DNA of 64,000 bases, taken from assembly GCF_016863435.1 (NCBI RefSeq), contig NZ_BOOW01000010.1, positions 124,001 to 188,000 of the forward strand. The letters are read 5' to 3'. Each line of letters begins with the position of its first letter. Within the stretch, counting starts at the first letter, position 1. This document shows, piece by piece, positions 1 to 8,224 of this stretch. Source of the stretch: Sinosporangium siamense (GTDB lineage Bacteria; Actinomycetota; Actinomycetes; Streptosporangiales; Streptosporangiaceae). A model generated the notes under the pieces. That model did not search any database and was not told the origin of the DNA. It was given only the letters and a program-made list of their open reading frames with translations. Both the position numbers and the translations under genes were made by a program.

Positions 1-1
1 G

Positions 2-142
2 GCGTTCGCGAGCGTAATCTCCGGTCCGCCCGGCCCGCTGTCCACGACCCTGCTGATGGGGCTCGCCTGGGCGGGCAACCTGGCCGTGGCCGAATGGGGG
101 GTACGGCGGCGGCCTCAGCGCTTGAGGCGGTCGGTCTCGTAG
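2..142 (+). CDS. C-terminal end of a membrane protein (DUF2306-like)
   Basis: Only the last 46 codons lie in the window; the frame is open from base 2 and stops with TAG at 140-142. The residues include a hydrophobic stretch with the motif GLAWAGNLAVAEW followed by an Arg-rich tail, which fits a final transmembrane helix with a positive cytoplasmic end. An N-L-x-V-A-E run before the tail resembles the end of DUF2306 predicted membrane proteins, but too little is visible to be sure. It converges on the response regulator gene and overlaps its 3' end by 28 bases. Confidence 0.45.
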   Translation, partial: AFASVISGPPGPLSTTLLMGLAWAGNLAVAEWGVRRRPQRLRRSVS

Positions 143-771
143 GCCCACATGGCGATCTCCACCCGGTTGCGCACGCCCAGCTTGGCCATGAGGCTCGCGA
201 TGTGACTCTTCACCGTGCTGAGCGAGATGTGCAGCTCCTCGGCGATCTCGGTGTTGGTCCGGCCGCGCGCCACGGTGGCCAGCACCTCCTCCTCGCGCTC
301 GGTGAGCGGGTCGATCGGCTGCGCGGGGGGAGCGGCGCGGCCGCCGCCGGCGAAGGCGCGCAGCAGCCGGGCGGTGATGCTCGGCGCGATGAGCGCGTCG
401 CCGGCGGCGGCCGCGCGCACAGCCTGGGCGAGCATGCCGGGGCCGGCGTCCTTGAGCAGGAACCCGCGGGCCCCGGCGCGCAGGGCGGCATAAACGTGTT
501 CGTCGAGGTCGAAAGTGGTGATGACGACCACGGCGACGGGGTCGGGAACGCCGGGGCCGGCGAGGACACGGGTGGCCTCGATGCCGTCGAAGCGCGGCAT
601 ACGGATGTCGAACAGGCACACGTCGGGGCGCAGCCGGCGGGCCAGCTCGACGGCGCGCCGCCCGTCGGCGGCCTCGCCGATCACCTCGATGCCCGGCTGG
701 GCGTCAAGAATCATCCGCAGTCCGGTGCGGGCGATCTCCTGGTCGTCGGCGACGACGACGCGGATGCTCAC
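115..771 (-). CDS. NarL/LuxR-family response regulator
   Basis: 218 residues from a GTG start that overlaps the TGA of the kinase gene (GTGA). Residues 1-120 are a receiver domain: acidic pair ADD near residue 9, phosphoacceptor Asp in FDIRMP near 55, the T in VITTFD and the K in FLLKD. Residues 150-215 are a LuxR-type helix-turn-helix (LTEREEEVLATVARGRTNTEIAEEL, then ISLSTVKSHI, split here for length). It is the DNA-binding partner of the kinase encoded immediately upstream. Targets are unknown. It is a clear paralogue of the response regulator at 55996-56646. Confidence 0.93.
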   Translation of the reverse strand: MSIRVVVADDQEIARTGLRMILDAQPGIEVIGEAADGRRAVELARRLRPDVCLFDIRMPRFDGIEATRVLAGPGVPDPVAVVVITTFDLDEHVYAALRAGARGFLLKDAGPGMLAQAVRAAAAGDALIAPSITARLLRAFAGGGRAAPPAQPIDPLTEREEEVLATVARGRTNTEIAEELHISLSTVKSHIASLMAKLGVRNRVEIAMWAYETDRLKR

Positions 772-1892
772 GACGCCTTCCGCGGCAGTTCGGCGGTGAC
801 GGTCCAGCCGCCGCCGGGGTCGGGTCCGGCCTGGCAGGTGCCGCCCAGCAGTCCCGCCCGCTCGGCCATGCCGACGATGCCGTATCCGGAGGACGCGGTG
901 CGGGGGACATGTTCGCCGTCGTCGCTCACCCGCAGGCGGACCGCCGTGGCGCCGGCCTCGGCCCGCACCTCGATCCGGGTGGCGTTGCGCGCGTGCCGCC
1001 GGGCGTTGGTGACCGATTCCTGGGCGATGCGGTAAATCGCCGCCTCCACCGACGTGGGCAGGCCGTCGAGGTCGCCGGTGACCTCCACCTCGACCGCCGG
1101 ACCTGAGCGGCCGTGGTCGGCGAGCTCCCGCAGGTCGGCGAATGGAATGCCGGGCGCCGGCTCGGCAGGTCCTTCGTAGCGCAGCAGGTGCACCATGGCG
1201 CGCATCTCGGCGAGCGCACGCGACGCCTCGGCCTCGATCACCCGCAGCGCGTCGGTGGCGGCCCCGGGGATCTCGGCCATGGCCAGACCGGCCTGCGCCC
1301 GGATCGCCATGGCCGAGACGTGGTGGGCCACCGTGTCGTGCAGGTCGCGGGCCAGTTGTTCGCGTTCGAGCAGCTTGATCTGCTCGATCTCGCGCAGCCG
1401 CGCCCGGGCCCGGTAGCGGAACGCCACGCCCAGCGCCATGACCGCGAACACCACGGTGAACACGCCCGCCACCTCGGACGGCGCGATCCGGCCGAGCCCG
1501 AGCGAAAGCAGGAGCGAGCCGGCCACGACGGCCACGCCGATCGCCGCCTCGCGCCCGGAGCCCCATCTGAGCAGCGCGTATACAACGATGAGCAGATATG
1601 CCATCGTCCACGTCTCGACCTGCGCGCCGCCCGCGAACAGGTTGACCACCGCATTGACGGCGAACGGCGCCGCCAGCGCGAGCAGCGGCCGGGACCGGCG
1701 CCACAGCAGCGCGGGCATCAGCGCGATCGTGATCGCCGTCGAGAGGGCGGGCCAGGGCAGGTCGGGCCGGAACAGCCCTTCGAGCAACGCGGCCGGCACG
1801 AGCACGGCCACAAGCGCCCAGTCGCGCCACACCCGCTTCGGCGGGTTGGGGGGAGCGGGTTCGGACCACACGGAGCGGGCGAGGCCGTGCAC
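768..1892 (-). CDS. Sensor histidine kinase, DesK/NarX (HisKA_3) type
   Basis: 374 residues from a GTG at 1892; the frame stays open further upstream but that part is unlike protein. The N-terminal half holds several membrane helices (ALVAVLVPAALLEG onward). The dimerisation helix carries the phosphoacceptor His in RDLHDTVAHHVSAM, and the C-terminal HATPase_c domain shows the N box (ESVTNARRHA) and G boxes (DDGEHV, SGYGIVGM, GGGWTV). It autophosphorylates and passes phosphate to the overlapping response regulator. The stimulus cannot be read from the sequence. There is no periplasmic sensor domain of note, which suggests membrane or intramembrane sensing. Confidence 0.92.
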   Translation of the reverse strand: MHGLARSVWSEPAPPNPPKRVWRDWALVAVLVPAALLEGLFRPDLPWPALSTAITIALMPALLWRRSRPLLALAAPFAVNAVVNLFAGGAQVETWTMAYLLIVVYALLRWGSGREAAIGVAVVAGSLLLSLGLGRIAPSEVAGVFTVVFAVMALGVAFRYRARARLREIEQIKLLEREQLARDLHDTVAHHVSAMAIRAQAGLAMAEIPGAATDALRVIEAEASRALAEMRAMVHLLRYEGPAEPAPGIPFADLRELADHGRSGPAVEVEVTGDLDGLPTSVEAAIYRIAQESVTNARRHARNATRIEVRAEAGATAVRLRVSDDGEHVPRTASSGYGIVGMAERAGLLGGTCQAGPDPGGGWTVTAELPRKAS

Positions 1893-2083
1893 GCGTTCAT
1901 CGTACGGCAGAGCACCCTTTCGCTGAATCTCGTCCGCATTTGTCGGCGTCCTAGAGGCCAGGCATTGACCGCGCATCGGCAAGGTGCGCTGTACGGCGAA
2001 GCCGGGGCCGTTTGGCCTGCCTGCCGGGGGCCATGGGTGTGGCTTCGCCGTACGTGGAGGGTGTATGTCGCATGGGTTCCCAT

Positions 2084-2114
2084 TTGACGGAAACATACCC
2101 TAGGGGGGTAGGGT
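2084..2114 (+). promoter_or_regulatory. Promoter with CsoR-type operator upstream of the copper operon
   Basis: A TTGACG -35 (2084-2089) and a TAGGGT -10 (2109-2114) are separated by 19 bases. The spacer and -10 overlap TACCCTAGGGGGGTA (2096-2110), a G/C-rich dyad with perfect 5-base TACCC/GGGTA arms, the form of known CsoR operators in actinobacteria. A near copy precedes csoR itself at 2679-2693. Binding of apo-CsoR here would block the operon until Cu(I) is present. Confidence 0.7.
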
Positions 2115-2141
2115 GTGAGTCGTACGCGAGGAGGAGGGGAA

Positions 2142-2672
2142 ATGCAACGGTTGGTGGCGTTGGAGCCAGACGCGGCTCCTGGCAAGTCTCGTGAGTTGCT
2201 TGGGGAGATTCTGGAGAGAAGGGGCAGCGTAGGGCGGATGGTCTCCACCATGGCCCACTCGCCGGCGTTGCTCCAGGGCTATCTGGACCTGTCCCGCGCG
2301 ATGAAGCGCACCAAGTTGCCCAGGGCGCTGAGCGAGAAGATTTCGCTCGCGCTTCAGGAGTGGATCGGGTGCGAGCTCTGCCGTCAGGCCCATGCCGCGG
2401 GGGCCAGGGCCGCCGGGTTGAGTGAGGACGACATCGCCCTCGCCCGTCAGGGCACCTCCACCGATGCCCGGGAGGCGGCGCTGATCGGTGTGGCGGTGCG
2501 GGTGCTGGCCGAGCCTTCGTCCCTGACCGACGACGATGTCGCGGGCCTGCGGGCGCACGGCTGGAGTGACCGTGTGATCGCGGAGATCGTCGGGCTCGCC
2601 GCGCTCAATCTGCTGACGGGGGCCTTCAACCTCCTCGCGGGACTGGAGCCCGCCGACGAGACCTCCAGGTAG
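2142..2672 (+). CDS. Carboxymuconolactone decarboxylase/AhpD-like protein
   Basis: 176 residues. The ATG at 2142 follows GAGGAGGGGAA, an excellent ribosome site, so it is preferred over an upstream in-frame start at 2115. The CMD fold carries the AhpD redox signature C-x-x-C-x3-H (C77, C80, H84), as in alkylhydroperoxidase-type peroxidatic proteins. First gene of the copper operon, directly behind the CsoR-like operator. A role in thiol or peroxide stress caused by copper is inferred from position; substrate unknown. Confidence 0.88.
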   Translation: MQRLVALEPDAAPGKSRELLGEILERRGSVGRMVSTMAHSPALLQGYLDLSRAMKRTKLPRALSEKISLALQEWIGCELCRQAHAAGARAAGLSEDDIALARQGTSTDAREAALIGVAVRVLAEPSSLTDDDVAGLRAHGWSDRVIAEIVGLAALNLLTGAFNLLAGLEPADETSR

Positions 2673-2678
2673 AGGGAA

Positions 2679-2693
2679 TACGGTAGGGGGGTA
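2679..2693 (+). promoter_or_regulatory. Second CsoR-type operator, upstream of csoR
   Basis: TACGGTAGGGGGGTA matches 13 of 15 bases of the operator at 2096-2110. It lies 42 bases before the csoR start and next to a TATGGT -10-like hexamer (2692-2697). This suggests a second, internal autoregulated promoter. Confidence 0.6.
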
Positions 2694-2734
2694 TGGTGTT
2701 AATGCCGGTGCGAGCGAGCGAAAGGGGCGGGGTG

Positions 2735-3016
2735 ATGGCCGGATACGCCGACACCAAAGACGATCACTTGCGGCGGTTGCGCCGGATCGAGGGCCAGGCC
2801 AGGGGCCTCCAGCGCATGGTTGAAAACGACAAATACTGCATCGACATCCTCACTCAGGTGTCGGCCGCGACCAGCGCCCTGCAGTCGTTCGCCCTGTCCC
2901 TCCTTGAAGAACACCTCGCCCACTGTGTGGCGGAAGCCGCCGCCAAGGGCGGGCCTGAGGCGCAGGCCAAGATCCAAGAGGCCAGTGACGCCATCGCACG
3001 ACTAGTCCGTTCCTAA
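2735..3016 (+). CDS. csoR: Copper-sensing transcriptional repressor CsoR
   Basis: 93 residues, all-helical metal-sensitive repressor family (DUF156). The three Cu(I) ligands of CsoR are in place: C35, H60 and C64, within YCIDIL and EEHLAHC. The N-terminal basic helix (LRRLRRIEGQARGLQRM) is the DNA-contact region. The ATG at 2735 is preceded by a G-rich ribosome site; an upstream in-frame GTG/ATG would add residues unlike the family. It presumably represses the genes on both sides through the two TACC...GGTA operators. Confidence 0.95.
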   Translation: MAGYADTKDDHLRRLRRIEGQARGLQRMVENDKYCIDILTQVSAATSALQSFALSLLEEHLAHCVAEAAAKGGPEAQAKIQEASDAIARLVRS

Positions 3017-3030
3017 AGGAGTGATTTCAT

Positions 3031-3246
3031 ATGGCCACCACGACCACCTACACCGTTACGGGCATGACCTGCGGTCACTGCGTCAGTTCGGTCAAGGAGG
3101 AGGTCGGCGAGGTCGCCGGTGTGACAGGCGTCGAGGTGGATCTGGCCACCGGCCTGCTGACCGTGCGGAGTGACGACCCCGTTGAGTCCGGCCACATCGT
3201 CGCCGCCGTCAAGGCGGCGGGCTACGACGTGGCAGGTCAGTCGTGA
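3031..3246 (+). CDS. copZ: CopZ-like copper chaperone (HMA domain)
   Basis: 71 residues, a single heavy-metal-associated domain with the Cu(I) site MTCGHC (C14, C17) and the conserved G near the C-terminus (KAAGYDV). AAAGGAG sits just before the ATG. It would carry Cu(I) to the ATPase encoded two genes downstream or to CsoR. Its stop overlaps the GTG of the next gene, so the two are translationally coupled. Confidence 0.93.
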   Translation: MATTTTYTVTGMTCGHCVSSVKEEVGEVAGVTGVEVDLATGLLTVRSDDPVESGHIVAAVKAAGYDVAGQS

Positions 3247-4220
3247 ACACACCAGTCAAGCTAGGCGCATATGCCGCAGTCCTGGCCGTGGTTTTCGCCG
3301 CGGCATTGGGCGTGGGCAGCGCGGTCGGCGATGTCGGCGGCGCGCCGCCACCCGCCGACCACAGCGCCGCAAAAGGGCACACCGGTGGCGCGAAGCCGAG
3401 CGCCACGCCGGAGGCAGCGGCGCCGAAGAATACCCCTGGGGGGCTCCAAGTGTCAGAGAACGGCTACACCCTCACCCCGATCACCACGACGGTCAAGCCC
3501 GATGTCCCGACCGACTTCCGGTTCACGGTGACCGGCCCGGACGGCGAAGCCGTCACCGACTACCAGGTGCAGCACGAGAAGAAGCTCCACCTCATCCTGG
3601 TCTCCCGGGACCTCGGCACCTTCCAGCACCTGCACCCGGCCGAGACCGGCGACGGCGTCTGGTCGGTGAAGGTGACCCTGCCCGACCCCGGCGCCTACCG
3701 GGTGTTCGCCGACTTCGCCCCCACCGGGGGCTCGCCCCTCACGCTCGGCGCCGATCTGCTCGTCGCGGGCGACTACACGCCGAAACCCCTGCCCGCCGTC
3801 GAGCGCAAGGCCGAGGTCGACGGTTACACGGTCGAGCTCGCCGGCGACGTCACCCCCGGCCGGTCCGCCAAGCTCACCCTCACCGTGAGCAAGGACGGCA
3901 AGCCGGTCACCGACCTTCAGCCCTACCTCGGCGCCTACGGCCACCTCGTCGCCCTGCGCGGCTCGGACCTCGCCTACCTCCACGTGCACCCCGACGGAGA
4001 GCCTGGCGACGGCAAGACCCAGCCGGGGCCGGAGATCGTGTTCCACACCGAGGTGCCCAGCAGAGGCGACTACCGCCTCTTCCTGGACTTCCAACATGAC
4101 GGTAAGGTCCGCACCGCCGACTTCACGGTCAACGCCGGCGGATCGGCCGCCACCCCCGCCGAGACTCCGGCCGAGACCTCCGGTGAGTCCGGCGGGCACG
4201 ACGACGACCACAAGCACTGA
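3243..4220 (+). CDS. Exported His-rich copper-associated protein
   Basis: 325 residues from a GTG overlapping the copZ stop (GTGA). An N-terminal hydrophobic segment (residues 8-28) acts as signal peptide or anchor, followed by a Pro/Ala-rich linker with scattered His. The body has two similar beta-rich modules, each ending in His motifs (FQHLHPAE; YLHVHPDGE) suited to metal binding, and a FADF/FLDF repeat. The C-terminus is GGHDDDHKH. No enzyme motif is visible. Operon position argues for extracytoplasmic copper binding or handover; this is inference. Confidence 0.8.
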   Translation: MNTPVKLGAYAAVLAVVFAAALGVGSAVGDVGGAPPPADHSAAKGHTGGAKPSATPEAAAPKNTPGGLQVSENGYTLTPITTTVKPDVPTDFRFTVTGPDGEAVTDYQVQHEKKLHLILVSRDLGTFQHLHPAETGDGVWSVKVTLPDPGAYRVFADFAPTGGSPLTLGADLLVAGDYTPKPLPAVERKAEVDGYTVELAGDVTPGRSAKLTLTVSKDGKPVTDLQPYLGAYGHLVALRGSDLAYLHVHPDGEPGDGKTQPGPEIVFHTEVPSRGDYRLFLDFQHDGKVRTADFTVNAGGSAATPAETPAETSGESGGHDDDHKH

Positions 4221-4248
4221 GCTGTAGGACGCTGAGAAAGGAGAGGTG

Positions 4249-6504
4249 ATGTCCACCATCACCGACAAGACCGCGCAAAGCGCCGTCGAACTGTCGATCG
4301 GCGGCATGACCTGCGCGTCCTGCGCCAACCGCATCGAGCGCAAGCTCAACAAGATGGACGGCGTGACCGCCACGGTCAACTACGCGACCGAGAAGGCGAA
4401 GGTCACCTTCCCCGCAGGTCTCGACCCGCAGCAGCTCGTCAGCGAGGTCGAGAAGGCCGGTTACTCGGCGGCTCTGCCCGCGCCGCCCCGCGCCGACTCA
4501 GAGACGGCCGGCCCCGGCGGCGCGGGCGAGCCGGCCGACGAGATGCGGCCCCTGCGGACCCGGCTGATCGTCTCCCTGGTGCTGAGCGTCCCGATCATCG
4601 CCATGGCGATGATCCCGCCGCTCCAGTTCATGCACTGGCAGTGGTTGTCGCTGGTGCTGGGCGCCCCGGTCGTGGTCTACGGCGGCCTGCCGTTCCACAA
4701 GGCCGCCTGGACCAACCTGCGCCACGGCGCGGCGACCATGGACACGCTGGTCTCCCTCGGCACGCTGGCCGCGCTCGGCTGGTCGCTCTGGGCACTCTTC
4801 TTCGGCACGGCGGGCACGCCCGGCATGACCCACCCGTTCGAGTTCACGATCGCGCGGACCGACGGCTCGGGCAACATCTATCTCGAAGCCGCCGCGGGAG
4901 TGACGGCGTTCATCCTGGCCGGGCGTTACTTCGAGGCGCGCTCCAAGCGCAAGGCGGGCGCCGCCCTGCGGGCGCTGCTCGAACTCGGCGCCAAGGAAGT
5001 CGCGGTGCTCCGCGACGGCACCGAGGTGCGCATCCCCACCGACCAGCTCGCCACCGGCGACCGGTTCGTGGTGCGGCCCGGCGAGAAGATCGCCACCGAC
5101 GGCGTCGTGGAGGAGGGCACCTCGGCGGTCGACGCCTCCATGCTGACCGGCGAGTCGGTGCCGGTGGAGGTGCGGCCGGGCGACGCGGTCACCGGCGCCA
5201 CCGTCAACGCGGGCGGACGCCTGATCGTGCGCGCCACCCGCATCGGCGCCGACACGCAGCTCGCGCAGATGGCCAGACTGGTCGAGGAGGCTCAGACCGG
5301 CAAGGCCGAGGTGCAGCGCCTCGCCGACCGGATCTCCGGCATCTTCGTGCCGATCGTCATCGCCCTCGCCCTCGGCACGCTGGGCTTCTGGCTCGGCACC
5401 GGCGCGGGCGCCGCCGCGGCCTTCACGGCGGCGGTGGCCGTGCTCATCATCGCCTGCCCCTGCGCCCTCGGCCTGGCCACCCCCACCGCGCTGCTCGTCG
5501 GCACCGGCAGGGGAGCCCAGCTCGGCATCCTGATCAAGGGGCCCGAGGTGCTGGAGTCCACCCGCAAGGTCGACACCGTCGTGCTGGACAAGACCGGCAC
5601 GGTCACCGAAGGCAAGATGACCCTCGTCGAGACGCACGTCGCCGACGGCGAGGACGAAGGCGAGGTGCTGCGCCTCGCCGGCGCCCTTGAGCACGCCTCC
5701 GAGCACCCGATCGCCCAGGCCGTCGCCCGCGGGGCGGCCGACAGGGTCGGCACCCTGCCGCCCGTCGAGGACTTCACCAACGTCGAAGGACTCGGCGTGC
5801 AGGGCATCGTCGACGGCCACGCCGTGCTTGTCGGGCGGCCCAAGCTGCTCGCCGAGTGGTCCCAGCACCTGCCGGTCGACCTGGAGCGCGACTTCGCGGC
5901 GGCTCAAGCCGCGGGTCGTACGGCTGTCGCCGTCGGCTGGGACGGCAAGGCCCGCGCGATCCTCGTCGTCGCGGACGTCGTCAAGGCCACCTCAGCCGAG
6001 GCCATCCGCGACCTGCGGGCCCTCGGGCTCACCCCGGTGCTGCTCACCGGCGACAACGAGGCGGTCGCCAAGACGGTGGCGGCGGAGGTCGGCATCGACG
6101 AGGTGATCGCGGAGGTCCTGCCGAAGGACAAGGTCGACGTGGTCAAGAGGCTCCAGGCCGAAGGCCGTGCGGTCGCCATGGTGGGTGACGGTGTCAACGA
6201 CGCCGCCGCGCTCGCCCAGGCCGACCTCGGCCTGGCCATGGGCACCGGCACCGACGCCGCGATCGAGGCGTCCGACCTCACCCTGGTCCGCGGCGACCTG
6301 CGGGTGGCGGCGGACGCGATCCGGCTCTCCCGCCGGACGCTCCGCACGATCAAGGGCAACCTGTTCTGGGCCTTCGCCTACAACGTGGCCGCCCTGCCGC
6401 TGGCGGCGATGGGCCTGCTCAACCCGATGATCGCCGGCGCCGCGATGGCGTTCTCCAGCGTCTTCGTGGTGAGCAACAGCCTGAGGCTGCGCGGCTTCAA
6501 GTAA
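4249..6504 (+). CDS. copA: Cu(I)-exporting P1B-type ATPase
   Basis: 751 residues. One N-terminal HMA domain with GMTCASC (C22, C25), then eight predicted membrane helices. The transmembrane metal site is [11 protein letters not shown] (C403, C405), the phosphorylated Asp is in DKTGT (D447), the HP locus is in SEHPIAQAV, and the hinge is MVGDGVNDA (near 644-652). These are the hallmarks of P1B-1 copper exporters. The ATG at 4249 follows AAAGGAGAGG; a GTG one codon earlier is less likely. Last gene of the copper operon and followed by a strong terminator. Confidence 0.96.
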   Translation: MSTITDKTAQSAVELSIGGMTCASCANRIERKLNKMDGVTATVNYATEKAKVTFPAGLDPQQLVSEVEKAGYSAALPAPPRADSETAGPGGAGEPADEMRPLRTRLIVSLVLSVPIIAMAMIPPLQFMHWQWLSLVLGAPVVVYGGLPFHKAAWTNLRHGAATMDTLVSLGTLAALGWSLWALFFGTAGTPGMTHPFEFTIARTDGSGNIYLEAAAGVTAFILAGRYFEARSKRKAGAALRALLELGAKEVAVLRDGTEVRIPTDQLATGDRFVVRPGEKIATDGVVEEGTSAVDASMLTGESVPVEVRPGDAVTGATVNAGGRLIVRATRIGADTQLAQMARLVEEAQTGKAEVQRLADRISGIFVPIVIALALGTLGFWLGTGAGAAAAFTAAVAVLIIACPCALGLATPTALLVGTGRGAQLGILIKGPEVLESTRKVDTVVLDKTGTVTEGKMTLVETHVADGEDEGEVLRLAGALEHASEHPIAQAVARGAADRVGTLPPVEDFTNVEGLGVQGIVDGHAVLVGRPKLLAEWSQHLPVDLERDFAAAQAAGRTAVAVGWDGKARAILVVADVVKATSAEAIRDLRALGLTPVLLTGDNEAVAKTVAAEVGIDEVIAEVLPKDKVDVVKRLQAEGRAVAMVGDGVNDAAALAQADLGLAMGTGTDAAIEASDLTLVRGDLRVAADAIRLSRRTLRTIKGNLFWAFAYNVAALPLAAMGLLNPMIAGAAMAFSSVFVVSNSLRLRGFK

Positions 6505-6517
6505 ACAACCGGAGCCA

Positions 6518-6553
6518 GAGGTGGCCGGGGACAACGGCGTCCCCGGCCACCTC
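6518..6553 (+). terminator. Rho-independent-type terminator after copA
   Basis: A perfect 15-base-pair stem (arms 6518-6532 and 6539-6553) with a six-base AACGGC loop. There is no U tract, as is usual in high-GC actinobacteria. Confidence 0.8.
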
Positions 6554-6675
6554 GGCCTATGTCTGGGGCTGGGGCAGGCCACGGGGTGGTGGCGGTCGAC
6601 GGTCGCGGGACACCGTCGCCCGCTGCCTGACTCGACGGGGCGCACGGCAAACCGCATGGACGAGGAGACGGAGGG

Positions 6676-7290
6676 TCATCGGTCGGTGCGCGGGCGGCGG
6701 GCCGCACGCACGAGGAGGATCAGCGCAAGCAGGCCGAACGCCACCGGCACCGCACGCTTGAGCACGGGCGGCCCCACAATGGCGATCAGGTTCATGGACT
6801 CCGGAGCCGCCGCGTTGACCTGGCCCGTCGGCGGCTGGGCCGCCGGCTCAACCAGGGTGGCGGCAAGGCGGTCGGCGAACTGGCTCAACAGCCGGTCTCC
6901 CACCTCGGCGATCATGTTTCGGCCGAACTGCGCCGGCCGGCCGGTGATCTCAAGATCGGTGACTACCCGCACTCGGGTGGTCTTCGCGTCCTCGGCCGTC
7001 AGGGTCGCCGAGACCGTCGCGCTCGCGGTGCCGGCACCGCGTTCCTCTTTGCCCCTTGCGGAGATGACGATGCGGAAGTCGTCCGGGGCCTTCTCGATGA
7101 ATCGCGCGGAGCCGCGGTAGACCATGGCGATCGGGCCCAGCTTGACCTTCACCCGGCCGGTGAACTCGTCGTCGTTCCGGCTCTCCAGCGAGGCGCCGGG
7201 CATGCAGGCGGCGACCTTCTCGATGTCCAGCAGGCGCTGCCAGGCCGTGTCGATGTCGGTCGGCAGAACAAATGCGTGTTCGAAATTCAT
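6676..7290 (-). CDS. CoxG-like SRPBCC protein with C-terminal membrane anchor
   Basis: 204 residues. Residues 1-145 match the CoxG/SRPBCC fold (start MNFEHAF, DIEKVAACMPGA, VKVKLGPI, FIEKAPDDFRI). A linker precedes one hydrophobic helix (VPVAFGLLALILLVRAARR) with a basic tail, so the protein is probably held at the inner membrane face. CoxG recruits CoxMSL-type molybdoenzymes to the membrane in carboxydotrophs; here it probably serves the molybdenum hydroxylase encoded divergently at 8225-12007. It lies 49 bases downstream of the XRE-cupin regulator gene on the same strand. Confidence 0.85.
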   Translation of the reverse strand: MNFEHAFVLPTDIDTAWQRLLDIEKVAACMPGASLESRNDDEFTGRVKVKLGPIAMVYRGSARFIEKAPDDFRIVISARGKEERGAGTASATVSATLTAEDAKTTRVRVVTDLEITGRPAQFGRNMIAEVGDRLLSQFADRLAATLVEPAAQPPTGQVNAAAPESMNLIAIVGPPVLKRAVPVAFGLLALILLVRAARRPRTDR

Positions 7291-7339
7291 GCGTGTCTCT
7301 CGTGCTTCGGTTCGTGCCTGTGCCGATCGGATCGGTGTG

Positions 7340-7927
7340 TCAGAACGACGGCGGCGTCATCGCGGTGATGGAGACCACGTCCTCGTCGAAGGTGCGGTAC
7401 CAGTGCTTGGTGACTGACGCGAAGCGCATCGAATCCCCCTGCTCCAGCACCCGCACCAGGTTCCCGACGTGCACCTCCATCCTTCCCTGAAGGATGAAGA
7501 CGACCTCCTCCCCGCTGTGGCTGAAGGGGGCGTGCTCGTTGGAGAAGTGGGCCGGCACCTCGATGTAGAGCATGGACAGCGCACCCTGCAGGTCGGGCAC
7601 GAGTAGTTGGTAGGTGAGGTTCTGGTCGGCCAGCACCAGTCGCGCCCTTGTGTGCGGGTGGACCACGCCATCGGCATCGTCGTCGTTGGTGCCGAGAAAG
7701 AACGAACCGATCGAGAGGCCTAGCGCGCGGGCGATGTTGGACAGCGTGTCGATCGAGGGGTTGCCGATGCCGCGTTCCAACTGGCTGAGCAGCCCGTTTG
7801 AGATGCCTGCGCGCCCCGCCAGTTCCTCGATGCTGAACCCGCGACTGGCCCGCTCAGTGGCGATGATCGCGCCTAGACGGCCGACCAGGTGATCGTCGCC
7901 GGGGGCGTTCCCTTTCAACGCAGGCAC
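7340..7927 (-). CDS. XRE-family regulator with C-terminal cupin domain
   Basis: 195 residues. An HTH_3 domain covers about residues 14-72 (SIEELAGRAGISNGLLSQLE, then NPSIDTLSNIARALG). A double-stranded beta-helix cupin fills 100-190 (HSGEEVVFILQGRMEV, LEQGDSMRFASVTKHWY). Such regulators sense a small ligand in the cupin, often an amine or amino acid. A GTG start at 7927 has GAGGA just upstream. It faces the hydroxylase operon across 297 bases, so it is the likely regulator of that operon and of itself. The polyamine-type transporter in the same cluster fits a nitrogenous inducer. Confidence 0.9.
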   Translation of the reverse strand: MPALKGNAPGDDHLVGRLGAIIATERASRGFSIEELAGRAGISNGLLSQLERGIGNPSIDTLSNIARALGLSIGSFFLGTNDDDADGVVHPHTRARLVLADQNLTYQLLVPDLQGALSMLYIEVPAHFSNEHAPFSHSGEEVVFILQGRMEVHVGNLVRVLEQGDSMRFASVTKHWYRTFDEDVVSITAMTPPSF

Positions 7928-7965
7928 TCCTCGTCACTCATCCAAAATTCCAGTGAAACGACGTT

Positions 7966-8002
7966 CAATATATTGACAGCGGGATCCGTTCGTGTCTAGT
8001 GT
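7966..8002 (+). promoter_or_regulatory. Promoter and palindromic operator of the hydroxylase operon
   Basis: TTGACA (7973-7978) and TAGTGT (7997-8002) with 18 bases between form a good sigma-70-type promoter toward the operon. The perfect palindrome CAATATATTG (7966-7975) overlaps the -35 and stands out in GC-rich DNA; it is the likely XRE-cupin site. The transcript would have a leader of about 215 bases in which I recognise no riboswitch. Confidence 0.55.
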
Positions 8003-8224
8003 CCGGGCAACGAGACCGTGACTACGTTCTCCTCGACCAGTCTCGACAACCACTTCTGAGGCAGGCCTGCCCGCCGGCCGGATGAAGCCGGCTCCGGCCC
8101 GCATCACCACTCCAGCGGGAGTGCCGTGTCAGATCAGCGACGTTTCCCATGATCCCTATACCTGGCGACCCATCCCACTGAACGAGAGCGGCGGCTGCAA
8201 CGCTGCGGACGAATAGGTGAGTCA

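Noticed and set aside
115-1869. Single 584-codon frame through the response regulator
   Set aside because: Only its last 218 codons encode protein; the upstream part is Arg/Gly-rich antisense-type sequence inside the kinase gene in another frame.
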